Positions 25,796 through 34,846 of a stretch of 64,000 bases of DNA are shown piece by piece. Positions within the stretch are counted from its first letter, which is position 1. Each line of letters starts with the position of its first letter. Where the stretch lies: contig NW_008705565.1 of the NCBI RefSeq assembly GCF_000186865.1, forward strand, positions 1,790,487 through 1,854,486, read 5' to 3'. Made by a program: the position numbers and the translations under genes. The notes beneath the pieces are model-generated. The model ran no database searches, was not told the origin of the DNA, and saw only the letters and a list, made by a program, of their open reading frames with translations. The stretch is from Aureococcus anophagefferens (lineage: Eukaryota > Sar > Pelagophyceae > Pelagomonadales > Pelagomonadaceae).

Positions 25796-27048
25796 ACGCC
25801 CTGCGCGCTCGCCGTCGGGCCCGTCGCCGCGTCCGCGGCGTACGTTCGCTCTCGGTGCGCGCCGAGGCAGGCGCGGCCGCAGTAGACGAAGTCGTACTTG
25901 CCGTAGTGCTCGCCGCGCTTCACCTCGAACGTCGCCCCGCAGAGCGTGCACCGCAGCGTGACCGTGTCCACCTTGGGCTTCTTCGGCTTCTTCGCCCAGG
26001 CGAGCGCCGGCGCCGCGGACCGGAAGCAGTCGGCCGGCGCCCGCGCCTCGTTCGCCGCGTGCGCGTAGCCGAACCCCCCAAAGGCCGCGAGCTGCGTGCG
26101 ATGGCGGACGCCCGTGGCGACGCAGCAGCGCCGCGCGTCGAGCGCGGACGCGTCCGGGCTCGCCGCTCCCTCGAACGGCCGGCCGAAGCCGTCGACGAGC
26201 ACGGCGTGGGTCCCGTCGCCGGCGGCGAGCAGGTCGGCCGCGAACTCGCCGCGGCGCAAGATGGTCCGGCAGCCCGCGCACGCCGCCAGCGCCGCGTCCG
26301 CGCGCCGCCGCGCGACCGCGCCGTCGCGACACGGCGGGAGGCTGACGACTAGCGGCGCGCCCGTCGACGCGGCGGCGGCGGCGGCGGCGCGGAGGTAGAA
26401 GGCGTCGAGGTCCGTCAGATCGACGGACGGCGCGCCGGCCGCGGCGCGAAACTCGGGCCGCACGGGCCCGACGAAGGCCGCGCGCGGCGCCGCGGGCGCG
26501 CCCGCGGAGAAATGGCGCGCCGCGTCGGGCCGCACGGCGACGCCGACGACGAGCTCCCGCTTGAGCGCGGCCGCCGCGTCGCGGTCGCCGTAGGGCTTCG
26601 CCGCCGCGGCCTCGACGTCCGCGCGCGCGAGCGACGCGCCAAAGGCCAGGAAGACGTCGTCGCCGAGGCGCGCCGCGCAGCGCACGAGGCCGTCCACGTC
26701 CCGGCCCTCGTCGACGGTGGTCGCCTCGCAGACGACGCAGGCGCCGCCGCCGAGGCGCGCCGCGGCGCTCGCGAGCTCGTCGAGCTCCCGCGCGGCCGCG
26801 TCCGCGCTGTCGAGCACGAGGTTCTCGCCGCTGCAGAGCGGGTCCAGGCGGATCGCGCCGAGGTGCTCCATCGCGACGCGCACGTCGCCGGGCGCGCGCG
26901 CGGCCACCGGCCCGTTGCACGGGAAGCGGGCGGCGTCCCAGTCCAAGGGCGCGTCGCGGAGGTCGCAGAGCACGTGGTCGAAGCAGACGAGCGACACGCG
27001 CGCCGCGTCCGCTGCCTCTATCGGCGGCCTGGCGACGACGTTGATCAT
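25792..27048 (-). CDS. Phosphotriesterase-related (PTER-like) protein with C-terminal zinc-ribbon-like motif
   Basis: 418 residues. The N-terminal ~330 residues follow the PTE/PTER TIM-barrel: FDHVLCDLR in place of the usual HEH(L/I) metal site, GENLVLDSADAAARELDELA, GGGACVVCEATTVDEGRDVD, and near the end HRTQLAAFGGFGYAHAANEA, close to the PTER motif with GxGYxH. The first His of the HxH pair is Asp, and the FVGPVRPEF segment replaces the usual G-E-I-G barrel strand, so activity may be altered or lost. The last ~60 residues contain CTLCGATFEVKRG and YCGRACLGAH, a CxxC...CxxxC pattern that could bind zinc and is not part of the family. Its stop overlaps that of the convergent gene. Confidence 0.7.
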   Translation of the reverse strand: MINVVARPPIEAADAARVSLVCFDHVLCDLRDAPLDWDAARFPCNGPVAARAPGDVRVAMEHLGAIRLDPLCSGENLVLDSADAAARELDELASAAARLGGGACVVCEATTVDEGRDVDGLVRCAARLGDDVFLAFGASLARADVEAAAAKPYGDRDAAAALKRELVVGVAVRPDAARHFSAGAPAAPRAAFVGPVRPEFRAAAGAPSVDLTDLDAFYLRAAAAAAASTGAPLVVSLPPCRDGAVARRRADAALAACAGCRTILRRGEFAADLLAAGDGTHAVLVDGFGRPFEGAASPDASALDARRCCVATGVRHRTQLAAFGGFGYAHAANEARAPADCFRSAAPALAWAKKPKKPKVDTVTLRCTLCGATFEVKRGEHYGKYDFVYCGRACLGAHRERTYAADAATGPTASAQGV

Positions 27049-27214
27049 GACTCCGACGATTTTACCACAAGCTTAGTCCATCGGCCCGAGGTAATCACAT
27101 TCAACATCAACTACGATCTTCACGAGCGGTTGGGCAGCATACAAACTCATCTTACAAACTCCGATCGGTTGCGGACTCGGTCGTCGTCGACGCCCCACTC
27201 ATTTTTTTCGCACC

Positions 27215-27715
27215 ATGCTCCGGCTCCTCGCGCTCGTCGCTGCCGCGTCGTCGGCGGACGTGCGGTCGAAGATGATCATCGAGAACACGGGCGACGAGGA
27301 CTTGGCCATGTACTACATGGGGTCCATCAACGACGGCGACATGTCCATGTGGGACGGCAGCGAGCACTTCAACGCCATCATCGAGCCCGGGTCCAAGGCC
27401 GCCCGCTACGTGAGCTTCAACGACTCCTTCGCCCTGCGCTCCGGCGACATGAAGTGGCGCAACCGGCTGTCGCTCTACCAGAACGAGGACGAGCACCCGT
27501 ACAAGATCAGCTTCCACAACGTCATGGTCGACGAGGAGCAGCAGCCCGTGGAGCTCAAGCACCACGACGAGGGCTACATCTGGATCGACCCGAACCACCA
27601 CGTGACCCACAGCGCGGTCGGCGGCCACACGTTCTACATGCGCGACAAGCAGAGCAAGGACCGGTTCTCCGTGTCCATCCACGAGCTCGACGCCCAGGAG
27701 CTCGGCGAGCTCTAG
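27215..27715 (+). CDS. Secreted hypothetical protein
   Basis: 166 residues. MLRLLALVAAASSADV is a short signal peptide. The mature part is beta-rich and acidic with many His and Met: IIENTGDEDLAMYYMG, IEPGSKAARYVSFNDSFALR, ISFHNVMVDEEQQPVELKHH, IDPNHHVTHSAVGGHTFYM. The pattern (asparagine-rich strand, Pro-Gly turn, then strand) is loosely like the pVHL beta domain, but I would not assign it. Third-position GC bias is strong, supporting coding. 166 bp separate it from the divergent PTER-like gene; that spacer contains ATTCAACATCAAC near 27109. Confidence 0.75.
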   Translation: MLRLLALVAAASSADVRSKMIIENTGDEDLAMYYMGSINDGDMSMWDGSEHFNAIIEPGSKAARYVSFNDSFALRSGDMKWRNRLSLYQNEDEHPYKISFHNVMVDEEQQPVELKHHDEGYIWIDPNHHVTHSAVGGHTFYMRDKQSKDRFSVSIHELDAQELGEL

Positions 27716-27717
27716 GC

Positions 27718-27768
27718 GCCGGCGGACGTAACCGGTGTTAGGAGCCGGCGGACGTAGCCAGGTTAGGC
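27718..27768. repeat. ~25-bp tandem duplication after a stop codon
   Basis: GCCGGCGGACGTAACC at 27718 recurs as GCCGGCGGACGTAGCC at 27744, each followed by G-rich sequence ending TTAGG. It fills the ~47-bp space between the stop codons of two convergent genes. Confidence 0.8.
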
Positions 27769-28611
27769 CGCGCAGAGCCACGCGTCGAGGCCCGCGACGG
27801 TCGCCGTCGTTTCCGGCGCGTCCGCGCGCGCCAACGCCGCGGCGAGCTTCGCGTACGTCGCGAGGGCCTCCTCCGTGCCGGGCCCGCCCAACACGCGGAG
27901 CGCCGCGGCGACGGGGTCCGCGTCCTCGACGACCGCCTCCGGCGCGGGCGCGGGCGCCGAAGCCTCCTCCGGGGGCGGCGCGTCGTCTTCCGGCGCCGCG
28001 AGCTCGTCCGCGAGGTCCGGCCGGCAGAGCGCGGCGACGGCGCGCGCGGCGAGCTCGTCGAGCGTCGCGTGCTCCTCGCTGCTCAGCGGCGGCCGCTCGC
28101 TCTCCGGCGCCTCGCGGCGCGCGCCCGCGACGGCCGCCATCTGCGCCGCGGCCTTGGAGAACTGCGCGGCGCGCGCGCCGCCGCCGGGCCCCGCGCCGCC
28201 CGCGCGCGGCGACGACCCGCCGCCGCCGGCCCCGGGCCCGCCGCCGGCGCCGCCGCCGCCGCCGCCCCGGGGGTCGCCGCGCGGCGGCGCGGGCGCCTCC
28301 GGCGGCGGCGGGCCCGGGCCGCCGCGCCGCGGCGCCGCGGCGCGCGGCGACGGCGGATATCTCAGGAGCAGGCGCGCGAAGGTCGCGTCCATGCGGCCCG
28401 CGACCTCCTGCATGAGCGCCAGGTCTCCCGCGGCGTCCGGGCCCTTGACCTCCGCCGCCGCCGGGTCCGGCGCCGCGTCCCCGGCGTTGCTTTCGTCGTC
28501 GTCGTCGTCGTCTTCGTCGTCGTCCTCGTCCTCGCTGCCGCTCTCTTCATCTTCTTCCTCGCTGCCGCTGCCGCTCTCCTCGTCGAGGCTGCTCTCATCC
28601 GCGTCGGACAT
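27763..28611 (-). CDS. Hypothetical acidic/low-complexity protein
   Basis: 282 residues from ATG at 28611 (MSDADESSLDEESGSGSEEE). The first ~50 residues are an Asp/Glu/Ser run, followed by a Pro/Gly-rich linker. The C-terminal ~110 residues are helical (SSEEHATLDELAARAVAALC, LGGPGTEEALATYAKLAAAL) and end GLDAWLCAA. Acidic Asp/Glu tracts of this kind are frequent in nuclear or histone-binding proteins, which is weak evidence. The Pro/Gly block around 28200-28330 could hide a GC-AG intron. A longer ORF start at 28803 is rejected because it would run through an acyl-ligase remnant. Confidence 0.6.
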   Translation of the reverse strand: MSDADESSLDEESGSGSEEEDEESGSEDEDDDEDDDDDDESNAGDAAPDPAAAEVKGPDAAGDLALMQEVAGRMDATFARLLLRYPPSPRAAAPRRGGPGPPPPEAPAPPRGDPRGGGGGGAGGGPGAGGGGSSPRAGGAGPGGGARAAQFSKAAAQMAAVAGARREAPESERPPLSSEEHATLDELAARAVAALCRPDLADELAAPEDDAPPPEEASAPAPAPEAVVEDADPVAAALRVLGGPGTEEALATYAKLAAALARADAPETTATVAGLDAWLCAA

Positions 28612-28760
28612 GGTTCGCCTTCTGGGGCTGCCTGCGGTCCGGCGTGCTGTGCGTGCCCGTCTACCCGCCCGACCCGTCGAAGATGCAAAAGGCCGTCGAC
28701 AAGATGGACGTCGTCCGGGCGGCGTGCGGCGCGAGGGTCTGCCACCACGACACCGCCGTA
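28611..28760 (+). pseudogene. Fragment of an AMP-binding acyl ligase (FAAL/acyl-CoA synthetase type)
   Basis: The plus frame from 28611 reads WFAFWGCLRSGVLCVPVYPP then DPSKMQKAVDKMDVVRAACGA and RVCHHD. This matches the segment of fatty acyl-AMP ligases with F-x-x-A-F-x-G-C-L-x-(A/S)-G-V...V-P-V-Y-P-P. Upstream is the start of the opposite-strand gene; downstream the frame stays open to 28919 but similarity is lost. About 50 codons remain, without start, AMP-binding core or partner exons, so it is a gene fragment. Confidence 0.7.
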
Positions 28761-28962
28761 AAACCGAACGCTGCCCGGTTTTTGCGCGCTTGCCGAACCT
28801 CAACCAAATGGATTGTTGAAGCGAATGGCATCGATGCGAGGCTCCTCGCTTCGACGCGCTCGCTGCTGATCAATTTCGCGTCTGCGTGCACGCTAAGCCC
28901 CCGCGGCCCTCTCTGGTGACCCCCGACGCCCCCGGGCCCCCGCCGACGTCCTCCGCGCGCCC

Positions 28963-31900
28963 ATGGCTCTGCCGCCGCCGCTCGAGGCCCCCGGCGAGCT
29001 GCCCGTGTCGCCGGGGTCGCCGCGGCCGAGCTCCCCCCGCGCGGCGACCATGTTCGACGGCCTCGTGGCCGTGGACGACGCCTGCGACGACGGGTCGGCC
29101 TACGCCGTCGGCGAGGGCGTGCTCGCCCTGAACGAGGGCGTCTGGTACCCGTCCACGATCGCGGCGGTGTCGTCGCGGTCCCGCAAGCGCGTCGCCGTGC
29201 CCATCTACAAGGTGCACTACGACGGCTGGGCGCCGCGCTGGGACGAGTGGGTCGAGCTCGGCGACGGCAAGGTGCGGCGGCGCACGGCCGCGCACCTCGA
29301 GGCCGCGCGCGAGAGCCTGCGCGTCGCGGAGGCCGAGGAGGCCGAGGAGCGCGCCGCGAAGCGGCGCAAGTCCGAGGAGGCGAAGCGCCGGAGCAGCGGC
29401 GGCGCCAAGGGCGCCGGGAGCCGCGTGTCCCACCCGCCCTACGCCGAGCTCGTGTCGCGCGCGCTCTACGAGCTCCGGGACAAGGGCGGCGCGTCGCCCG
29501 CGGCCGTCGCCAAGTGGGTGCTGGCCAACTACCCCGTGCACGAGACCAAGTACAAGTCGAGCGTCGCGGCGGCGCTGAAGGGCCTCGTGGCCGCGGGCAA
29601 GCTCGTCAAGGTCAAGAACTCCTACAAGTTCACGGCCAAGGAGCAGCGGCTAAGGGAGGCGAAAGCTACCGGCCTTCCCGTGCTCCCGCCGCCGCGCAAG
29701 GAGCGCGAGCTGGCCGTCGACGACCTCGTGCTCGAGGAGCAGTTAAGGAGTCAGGGCATCGCCATCCCGAAGCGGCCCGAGCCGACGGCGCTGGAGCTCG
29801 TCTGCCCCGGCGAGTGCGCCGCGGACCTCTTCGCCGTCGCCGAGTTCTGCCGCCAGTTCGACGGCATTTTGTTCGGCCCGTCGCGGGGGTCGCGGGTGTT
29901 GGGCGTCTCGGAGCTCGACGCCGCTTTAGGCTGCCTCCCGGGCGCCGAGACGCCGCCGCTGCTCGAGCGCCTCGCGCTCTGCCTGCTCCGCGTCGTCTGC
30001 GGCCGCGACCCGGCGTCGGGCGCGCCGGACGCGGCCTTCGCTTTGGAGGCGGAGCAGCTCCTCTTCGTGGGCCACGCCCAGAACCGGCGCATCTGGGGCC
30101 ACGTGCTCAACGCGCTGACCTGGCCCGACGTGCTCCGGCGGCACCTCGGCGCCGAGCGCCGCTACCGCCGGCGCCTCGCGGACGCGTACCCGTCGGCGCT
30201 CGGCAGGCCCGCGCGGCCCGCGTGGGTCCACCCGTCGGTCCTCGAGGCCGACGCGGCCAAACAGGCGCGGGACGAGGCCGAACGGCGGCGCGTCGCCGAC
30301 GAGGCGGCGAAGAAGGCGCGGGACGAGGCCGAGGCCGCGGCGGCGGCCGCGCGGCGCCGCGCGGACGACGACCGCCGCGCGGCGGAGCAGGCCGCGCTCC
30401 AGCGCCAGCAGGCCGCCGCGGCCCAGGCCGCGCTCGCGCTCAACGGCGGGTTGCTGCCGCCGATGACCGTCTACCCGCCGGGCTTCCCGGGCCAGCCCTT
30501 CGCCATGCTCGCGCCGGGCCAGCCCTTCGCGCCCGCGGGCGCGTTCGTGGGCTACGCGGCCGCCGCGGCGCCGCCGCCGCCGGCGCCCCTCGCGCCGCGG
30601 CCGCCGAGCGCGCGCGAAAAGAAGCCGACGCCCAAGTCCGAGCCCAAGCCCAAGCGCAAGCGGTCCGGCGAGGGCGGCGCGCCCCGGAAGCGCGCGTCGT
30701 CCGCCGTCGGGCCCGTCATCGAGGCGCCGCCGCCGCCCGCGGAGGGGCCCGAGCCGCCGCGCCACCCCTTCGACGGCGCGGTCGACGGCGACCCGGCGGT
30801 CCTCGGCGAGGCGCTCTACGCCTTCTGCGAGGAGCGCACGGCCTTTTGCGCGCTCAAGCCGGCCCACGCCGTCGCGCTGCTCAAGCACCTCGTCGACGAC
30901 GCCGTCGCGACGCCGGCCTTGCAGCACGCGCTCCAGGAGAGCGCGCTGCTCCTCGACCACCTGGGCAAGGAGGCCAAGGCGACGTTGGCCGCGCGGCGCA
31001 AGGCCGAGCGGGCCTTGGCGGAGGCCGAGGACGAGGACGAGTGCGCCGCGCTCCAGCGCGAGCTCGCCGCCGCCAAGGCCGCGTCCGAGGCGGCGGCCAA
31101 GGCCTTAGCGGACGCCGAGGCGTCGCGGTCGCTCCGCCGCGACGCGCTCGGCGACGACCGGCGCTGGGCGCGCCACTGGGCGCTGGACTGCGACGACGCG
31201 GGCCTCGGCGGGCCGCCGCGGGCGCGCCTCGTCGTGCGGCTCCACGGCGGGGACCCGCGCGCGGCGGCCGGCGGGCCCGACCTCTGGCGCGTCTTCGACA
31301 GGGCCGAGCCCGTGGCCAAGGCGCTCAACGACCGCGGCGCGCGCGAGGGCCCCCTCGCCGACGCGCTCCGGAAGCGCGCCGAGGCCCTGGAGGCGGCGCC
31401 GCGGCCGCCGCCGCCGGAGGACGCGCCGCGGGACGCGCGGCTCGCGCTCGCGCTCGAGCGGCCGCCCGCGGCGGAGTCGCGCGCCGCGCGGCTGCCCTGG
31501 CCCGGCGGCGACGTCGACGACGGCGCGCCGCGGCGGAGCTCGCGCATCATGAACGTCGCGACGACGTCGTCGACGCCGCTGAAGAAGGAGCGCACGGACT
31601 TTGACGCCGTCGAGAAGCGCGCGCTCCGGGCCGTCGAGGCCGCGGCGCCCTGGAAGTGCGACCTCGACGACCTGGGCGACGCCTGCCGCCAGTACGCGGC
31701 GGAGCTCGCGGACCTGACCGTGCGCGTCGCGGCCATCGCCGCGGGGTCGCTGCCGCCGGACGACGAGGCGCCGCGGTCCGAAAACGATCCGGCGCTCCGG
31801 GACCTCGCGGACGCCGCGCTCGACGCGGAGCAGCGGCTCTACGACTTCATCCACCACGGCCGCGAGGCCGCCTTCGAGAAGGAGGCCAAGGAGGCGCCCG

Positions 31901-32649
31901 AGGCGCCGCCCGGCGACAACGACGCGCTGCCCGTGTCCGAGCTCGTCGAGGTCGACGTCGTCAGCGAGCGCGACTACTACGAGCTCGTCGGCGCCTGCAG
32001 CGACTTCTCCGGGTCCAGCGACGTGGGCTCGCACCGCGCCCTCTGGCGCGGGACCATGGCGTCGGTGGCGGCGGGCACGCCGGCCACGGAGTCCGCGGAC
32101 CGGCGGACGTTCGCGACGTTGTACCTCGGCCTCAAGGAGCAGGTCGCGCGCCACCTCGGGCCGCTCGAGGCCCGCGTCGCCGCGGCGTCGCGCCTGCTCC
32201 TCGGCGACGACGACGAGATGGGCGGCGACGAGGCCGGCGGCAAGCAGCCGGCGACGTCCGCGGTCTTCGTGCCGTCGCGGCCGACGGCGAACATCGTCTG
32301 GGCGCGGATCCGGGGCTACCCCTGGTGGCCCGCGCGCCTCCACGAGGCGACGGCGCCCAAGTTCCAGGAGGCCCTCGAGCGCAAGAAGCAGTCCCTCGTC
32401 GTCTTCGTCGGCGACTCGATCCAGTACTTCCTCTCGCCCGCGTCCGTCGCGCCCTTCACGGGCGCGCCCGACGACCCCAAGCTCCCCAAGCAGGGCAAGG
32501 CGACGTCCAAGGGCCTCCCCGACGCCATCCGCGTCGCCCGCGCGGCCCTCGTCGCCGCGGGCCTCGCGCCCGCGAACGGCGCCGCGCCGTCGCCCGCGGC
32601 GTCGCCGTCGCCCGCGAACGGCCACGCGACCTCGACGCCGCCCAACTAG
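28963..32649 (+). CDS. Chromatin reader with Tudor-knot, linker-histone, DDT and PWWP domains
   Basis: 1228 residues from ATG 28963. Domains: Tudor-knot/chromo-barrel at ~50-105 (GVWYPSTIAAVSS, YKVHYDGWAPRWDEWV); linker-histone H15 winged helix at ~156-226 (HPPYAELVSRALYELRDKGG, YKSSVAAALKGLVAAGKLVK); DDT at ~277-335 (CAADLFAVAEFCRQFDGILF). Coiled coils and Pro-rich linkers fill the middle, and PWWP lies at ~1108-1168 (ANIVWARIRGYPWWPARLHE, LVVFVGDSIQYF). The parts bind methylated histone tails, linker DNA and ISWI-type remodellers in known families, so a nuclear chromatin scaffold is likely. A second Met at 29050 (MFDGLVAVDD) is a possible start. No intron is needed. Confidence 0.88.
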   Translation: MALPPPLEAPGELPVSPGSPRPSSPRAATMFDGLVAVDDACDDGSAYAVGEGVLALNEGVWYPSTIAAVSSRSRKRVAVPIYKVHYDGWAPRWDEWVELGDGKVRRRTAAHLEAARESLRVAEAEEAEERAAKRRKSEEAKRRSSGGAKGAGSRVSHPPYAELVSRALYELRDKGGASPAAVAKWVLANYPVHETKYKSSVAAALKGLVAAGKLVKVKNSYKFTAKEQRLREAKATGLPVLPPPRKERELAVDDLVLEEQLRSQGIAIPKRPEPTALELVCPGECAADLFAVAEFCRQFDGILFGPSRGSRVLGVSELDAALGCLPGAETPPLLERLALCLLRVVCGRDPASGAPDAAFALEAEQLLFVGHAQNRRIWGHVLNALTWPDVLRRHLGAERRYRRRLADAYPSALGRPARPAWVHPSVLEADAAKQARDEAERRRVADEAAKKARDEAEAAAAAARRRADDDRRAAEQAALQRQQAAAAQAALALNGGLLPPMTVYPPGFPGQPFAMLAPGQPFAPAGAFVGYAAAAAPPPPAPLAPRPPSAREKKPTPKSEPKPKRKRSGEGGAPRKRASSAVGPVIEAPPPPAEGPEPPRHPFDGAVDGDPAVLGEALYAFCEERTAFCALKPAHAVALLKHLVDDAVATPALQHALQESALLLDHLGKEAKATLAARRKAERALAEAEDEDECAALQRELAAAKAASEAAAKALADAEASRSLRRDALGDDRRWARHWALDCDDAGLGGPPRARLVVRLHGGDPRAAAGGPDLWRVFDRAEPVAKALNDRGAREGPLADALRKRAEALEAAPRPPPPEDAPRDARLALALERPPAAESRAARLPWPGGDVDDGAPRRSSRIMNVATTSSTPLKKERTDFDAVEKRALRAVEAAAPWKCDLDDLGDACRQYAAELADLTVRVAAIAAGSLPPDDEAPRSENDPALRDLADAALDAEQRLYDFIHHGREAAFEKEAKEAPEAPPGDNDALPVSELVEVDVVSERDYYELVGACSDFSGSSDVGSHRALWRGTMASVAAGTPATESADRRTFATLYLGLKEQVARHLGPLEARVAAASRLLLGDDDEMGGDEAGGKQPATSAVFVPSRPTANIVWARIRGYPWWPARLHEATAPKFQEALERKKQSLVVFVGDSIQYFLSPASVAPFTGAPDDPKLPKQGKATSKGLPDAIRVARAALVAAGLAPANGAAPSPAASPSPANGHATSTPPN

Positions 32650-32752
32650 GGCGCCTGCATCGCGGCCGCGTAAGGCAGCGAACCTCTCCCGCGCCCCGAA
32701 CTAGGAGCTCCGAATCGCGGTCGTGTAAGGGCGAGCGAACTTCTCCCGCCGG
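32644..32752. repeat. 55-bp-period duplication covering a stop codon and 3' UTR
   Basis: AACTAGGGCGCCTGCATCGC at 32644 (containing the TAG stop) recurs as AACTAGGAGCTCCGAATCGC at 32699. The following text also matches (GTAAGGCAGCGAACCTCTCCC against GTAAGGGCGAGCGAACTTCTCCC). It fills the space up to the convergent UBX gene. Confidence 0.8.
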
Positions 32753-32757
32753 CGTCT

Positions 32758-34080
32758 TCAGCCCTGCTTCATCTGGATGGCCTCGCCGTGGACCTTGGCC
32801 TCCTCGAGCGTCAGGTCCTTCTGGGGCCAGAGCTGGCGCGGCGGGAAGCCGCAGCGGAGGTCGAAGAGGCCCGTGGTCTGCGACGCCTCCGCCGCGAATT
32901 TGAAGAGCGCGGCGACGGTGTCCGAGGGCTCGAAGCGGCGCTTCTTCGCGCCGTTGGGGAGGCGGAACTGGACCATGACGCCGCCGGCCGCGGGCTCGGG
33001 CGAGAGGACGGCGTCGGCCCAGGGCGCGGGGCCCGCGGGCGCCGCGGGCGGCGCCGCGGCGGCCGCGAGCGCCGCGGCCGCCGCGGCCGGAGGCGGCGCG
33101 GCGAAGGCGGAGCCCGCGCCGCCGCCGAGGACCGCGCCGCCGGCGAAGGGCGGCGGCGGCGCGGGCGGCGGCGCGGGCGCGAGGGGCGGGCTGCGGCGGC
33201 TCGGGTCGACGGGCGCGACGGGCTGCGCCTCGAGGTCGTGGCGCTCGACGACGTCGCTGAGGAGCTCGATGAGCCGNNNNNNNNNNNNNNNNNNNNNNNN
33301 NNNNNNNNNNNNNNNNNNNNNNNNNNCCGCCGCGCCGGGCGGCTCGAGGACCGAGGGGATCGCGCGGTCCTTGTCGTAGCGGTCCGCGTACGTGACGGCC
33401 GCGGGGTCCGTGTGGGGCCGGAGCCAGAGGACGAAGGACGCCTCGACGACGGCCTGCACCGTCTCGTCGGCCCAGACGTCGCGGTTCATCTGGTGGCAGC
33501 CGAAGACCTGCTCGTTCGTGATGACGACGAGGAGCCACTTGAGCTCGGCCTTGCCCTGGGCCCGCGCGGCCTGGAAGTCGCCGGGGTGCATGAGGCGCGT
33601 CGGCGGGCTGAACATGGTCGCCAGGGACGACGGCGCGGCCGCGGCGCCGCCGTCGTCGTCGTCGACGCCGCGGAAGTCGTCGAACGCGCCCGCCGCGCGC
33701 GGCGGCCGCGGCGCGTCGTCGTCGTCCGCGCCGTAGTCGCCGAGGAGCCGCTGCTGCTTCACGCGGTCCGGCGCGCGCACCTCGTCCTCCTCGGCCGCGC
33801 GCGCGCGGTCCTGGGCCGCGAGCGCCGCGGCCATCTCCGCGTCGCGGCTCGTCGCCGCGTCGACGTCGTCGACCATGGCGTCGAAGCCGCCGCCGACGGC
33901 GCCGGACCCGCCGCCGCCGCCGAAGCCGCCGCCGCCGAAGCCCCCGCCGCCGCCGCCGCCGCCGTCGAAGAAGTTGGCCACGGCGAGCTCGACATTTCCG
34001 CCGGCGGCCTCGACGTAGAACTGGGCCGCGTTCGCGTCGGCCCCGGTGATGGCCATGAAGTTGGTCAGGTTGTCGTCCAT
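32758..34080 (-). CDS. UBXN7/Ubx5-like protein (UBA-UAS-UBX)
   Basis: Starts [20 protein letters not shown] at 34080: a UBA-like helix bundle ([20 protein letters not shown]) followed by a Gly/Phe-rich linker. The UAS thioredoxin-like domain reads [40 protein letters not shown] and SFVLWLRP. After the 50-N gap come [14 protein letters not shown], a Pro/Ala linker and a C-terminal UBX domain ([49 protein letters not shown]). The family recruits the AAA ATPase p97/Cdc48 to ubiquitinated substrates. The gap removes the end of the UAS domain and its true length is unknown. It is divergent from cyclophilin with 220 bp between starts. Confidence 0.92.
   Translation of the reverse strand: MDDNLTNFMAITGADANAAQFYVEAAGGNVELAVANFFDGGGGGGGGFGGGGFGGGGGSGAVGGGFDAMVDDVDAATSRDAEMAAALAAQDRARAAEEDEVRAPDRVKQQRLLGDYGADDDDAPRPPRAAGAFDDFRGVDDDDGGAAAAPSSLATMFSPPTRLMHPGDFQAARAQGKAELKWLLVVITNEQVFGCHQMNRDVWADETVQAVVEASFVLWLRPHTDPAAVTYADRYDKDRAIPSVLEPPGAAXXXXXXXXXXXXXXXXXRLIELLSDVVERHDLEAQPVAPVDPSRRSPPLAPAPPPAPPPPFAGGAVLGGGAGSAFAAPPPAAAAAALAAAAAPPAAPAGPAPWADAVLSPEPAAGGVMVQFRLPNGAKKRRFEPSDTVAALFKFAAEASQTTGLFDLRCGFPPRQLWPQKDLTLEEAKVHGEAIQMKQG
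33277..33326. other. Assembly gap, 50 N
   Basis: Exactly 50 unknown bases inside the UBXN7-like gene. The round number suggests a fixed-size placeholder rather than a measured gap. Confidence 0.95.
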
Positions 34081-34300
34081 CGTGTCCCGAGCCCCCTGTG
34101 CGAGGGCAGTAGCCTGGCAGTCGCCTCGATTTGTCTTTCGACCCACCGGGCGGAGCTGCTTGCTCGATGGCCTCGGTGCGACGTCGGCCTGCGACTGCAC
34201 GATGCGGTTCGTATCCCGAGGCTGCCCGCGCGCGCCTGCCATCCGAATCAGCCAACGAGCCCACCTCGCCGCGCCGAATTCCGCGAGAGTCGCAAGCACG
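34081..34300. promoter_or_regulatory. Divergent promoter between UBXN7-like and cyclophilin genes
   Basis: 220 bp between the two ATGs, with lower GC than the genes. No named core element is recognised. A bidirectional promoter is inferred from the divergent arrangement. Confidence 0.4.
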
Positions 34301-34816
34301 ATGGCCAACCCCGTGGTGTACTTCGACATGGCCATCGGCGGCGCCGACGTCGGTCGCATCGAGATGACGCTGCGCGCCGACGTCGTGCCCAAGACGGCGG
34401 AGAACTTCCGCGCGCTCTGCACGGGCGAGAAGGGCACGGGCCCGTCGGGCAAGCCGCTCCACTTCAAGGGCTCGTCGTTCCACCGCGTCATCACGGAGTT
34501 CATGTGCCAGGGCGGCGACTTCACCAAGGGCAACGGCACGGGCGGCGAGTCGATCTACGGCGCCAAGTTCGCGGACGAGAACTTCAAGCTCAAGCACACG
34601 GGCCCGGGCATCCTCTCCATGGCCAACGCCGGGCCGAACACGAACGGGTCCCAGTTCTTCCTCTGCACGGTCAAGACCGACTGGCTCGACGGCAAGCACG
34701 TCGTCTTCGGCTCCGTGACCAAGGGCATGGAGATCGTCAAGGCCATCGAGGCCGTCGGCTCGTCGAGCGGCAAGACGTCGAAGCCCGTCATGGTCGCCGA
34801 CTCGGGCCAGCTCTAG
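34301..34816 (+). CDS. Cyclophilin A-type peptidyl-prolyl isomerase
   Basis: 171 residues, full length for a single-domain cyclophilin, from ATG 34301 ([20 protein letters not shown]). Catalytic and ligand residues are present: FHRVI (Arg55 equivalent), [34 protein letters not shown] and [11 protein letters not shown] (Trp121 equivalent, so cyclosporin binding is expected). It catalyses cis-trans isomerisation of Xaa-Pro bonds. No signal or leader peptide, so probably cytosolic. The upstream ORF extension to 34046 is promoter sequence and is rejected. Confidence 0.96.
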   Translation: MANPVVYFDMAIGGADVGRIEMTLRADVVPKTAENFRALCTGEKGTGPSGKPLHFKGSSFHRVITEFMCQGGDFTKGNGTGGESIYGAKFADENFKLKHTGPGILSMANAGPNTNGSQFFLCTVKTDWLDGKHVVFGSVTKGMEIVKAIEAVGSSSGKTSKPVMVADSGQL

Positions 34817-34846
34817 GCGGCCCGCGGAACCCCCCATATAAGCTTA

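Noticed and set aside
31105..32625. 506-codon minus frame opposite the PWWP gene
   Set aside because: Antisense to clear DDT/PWWP coding sequence with no recognisable domain.
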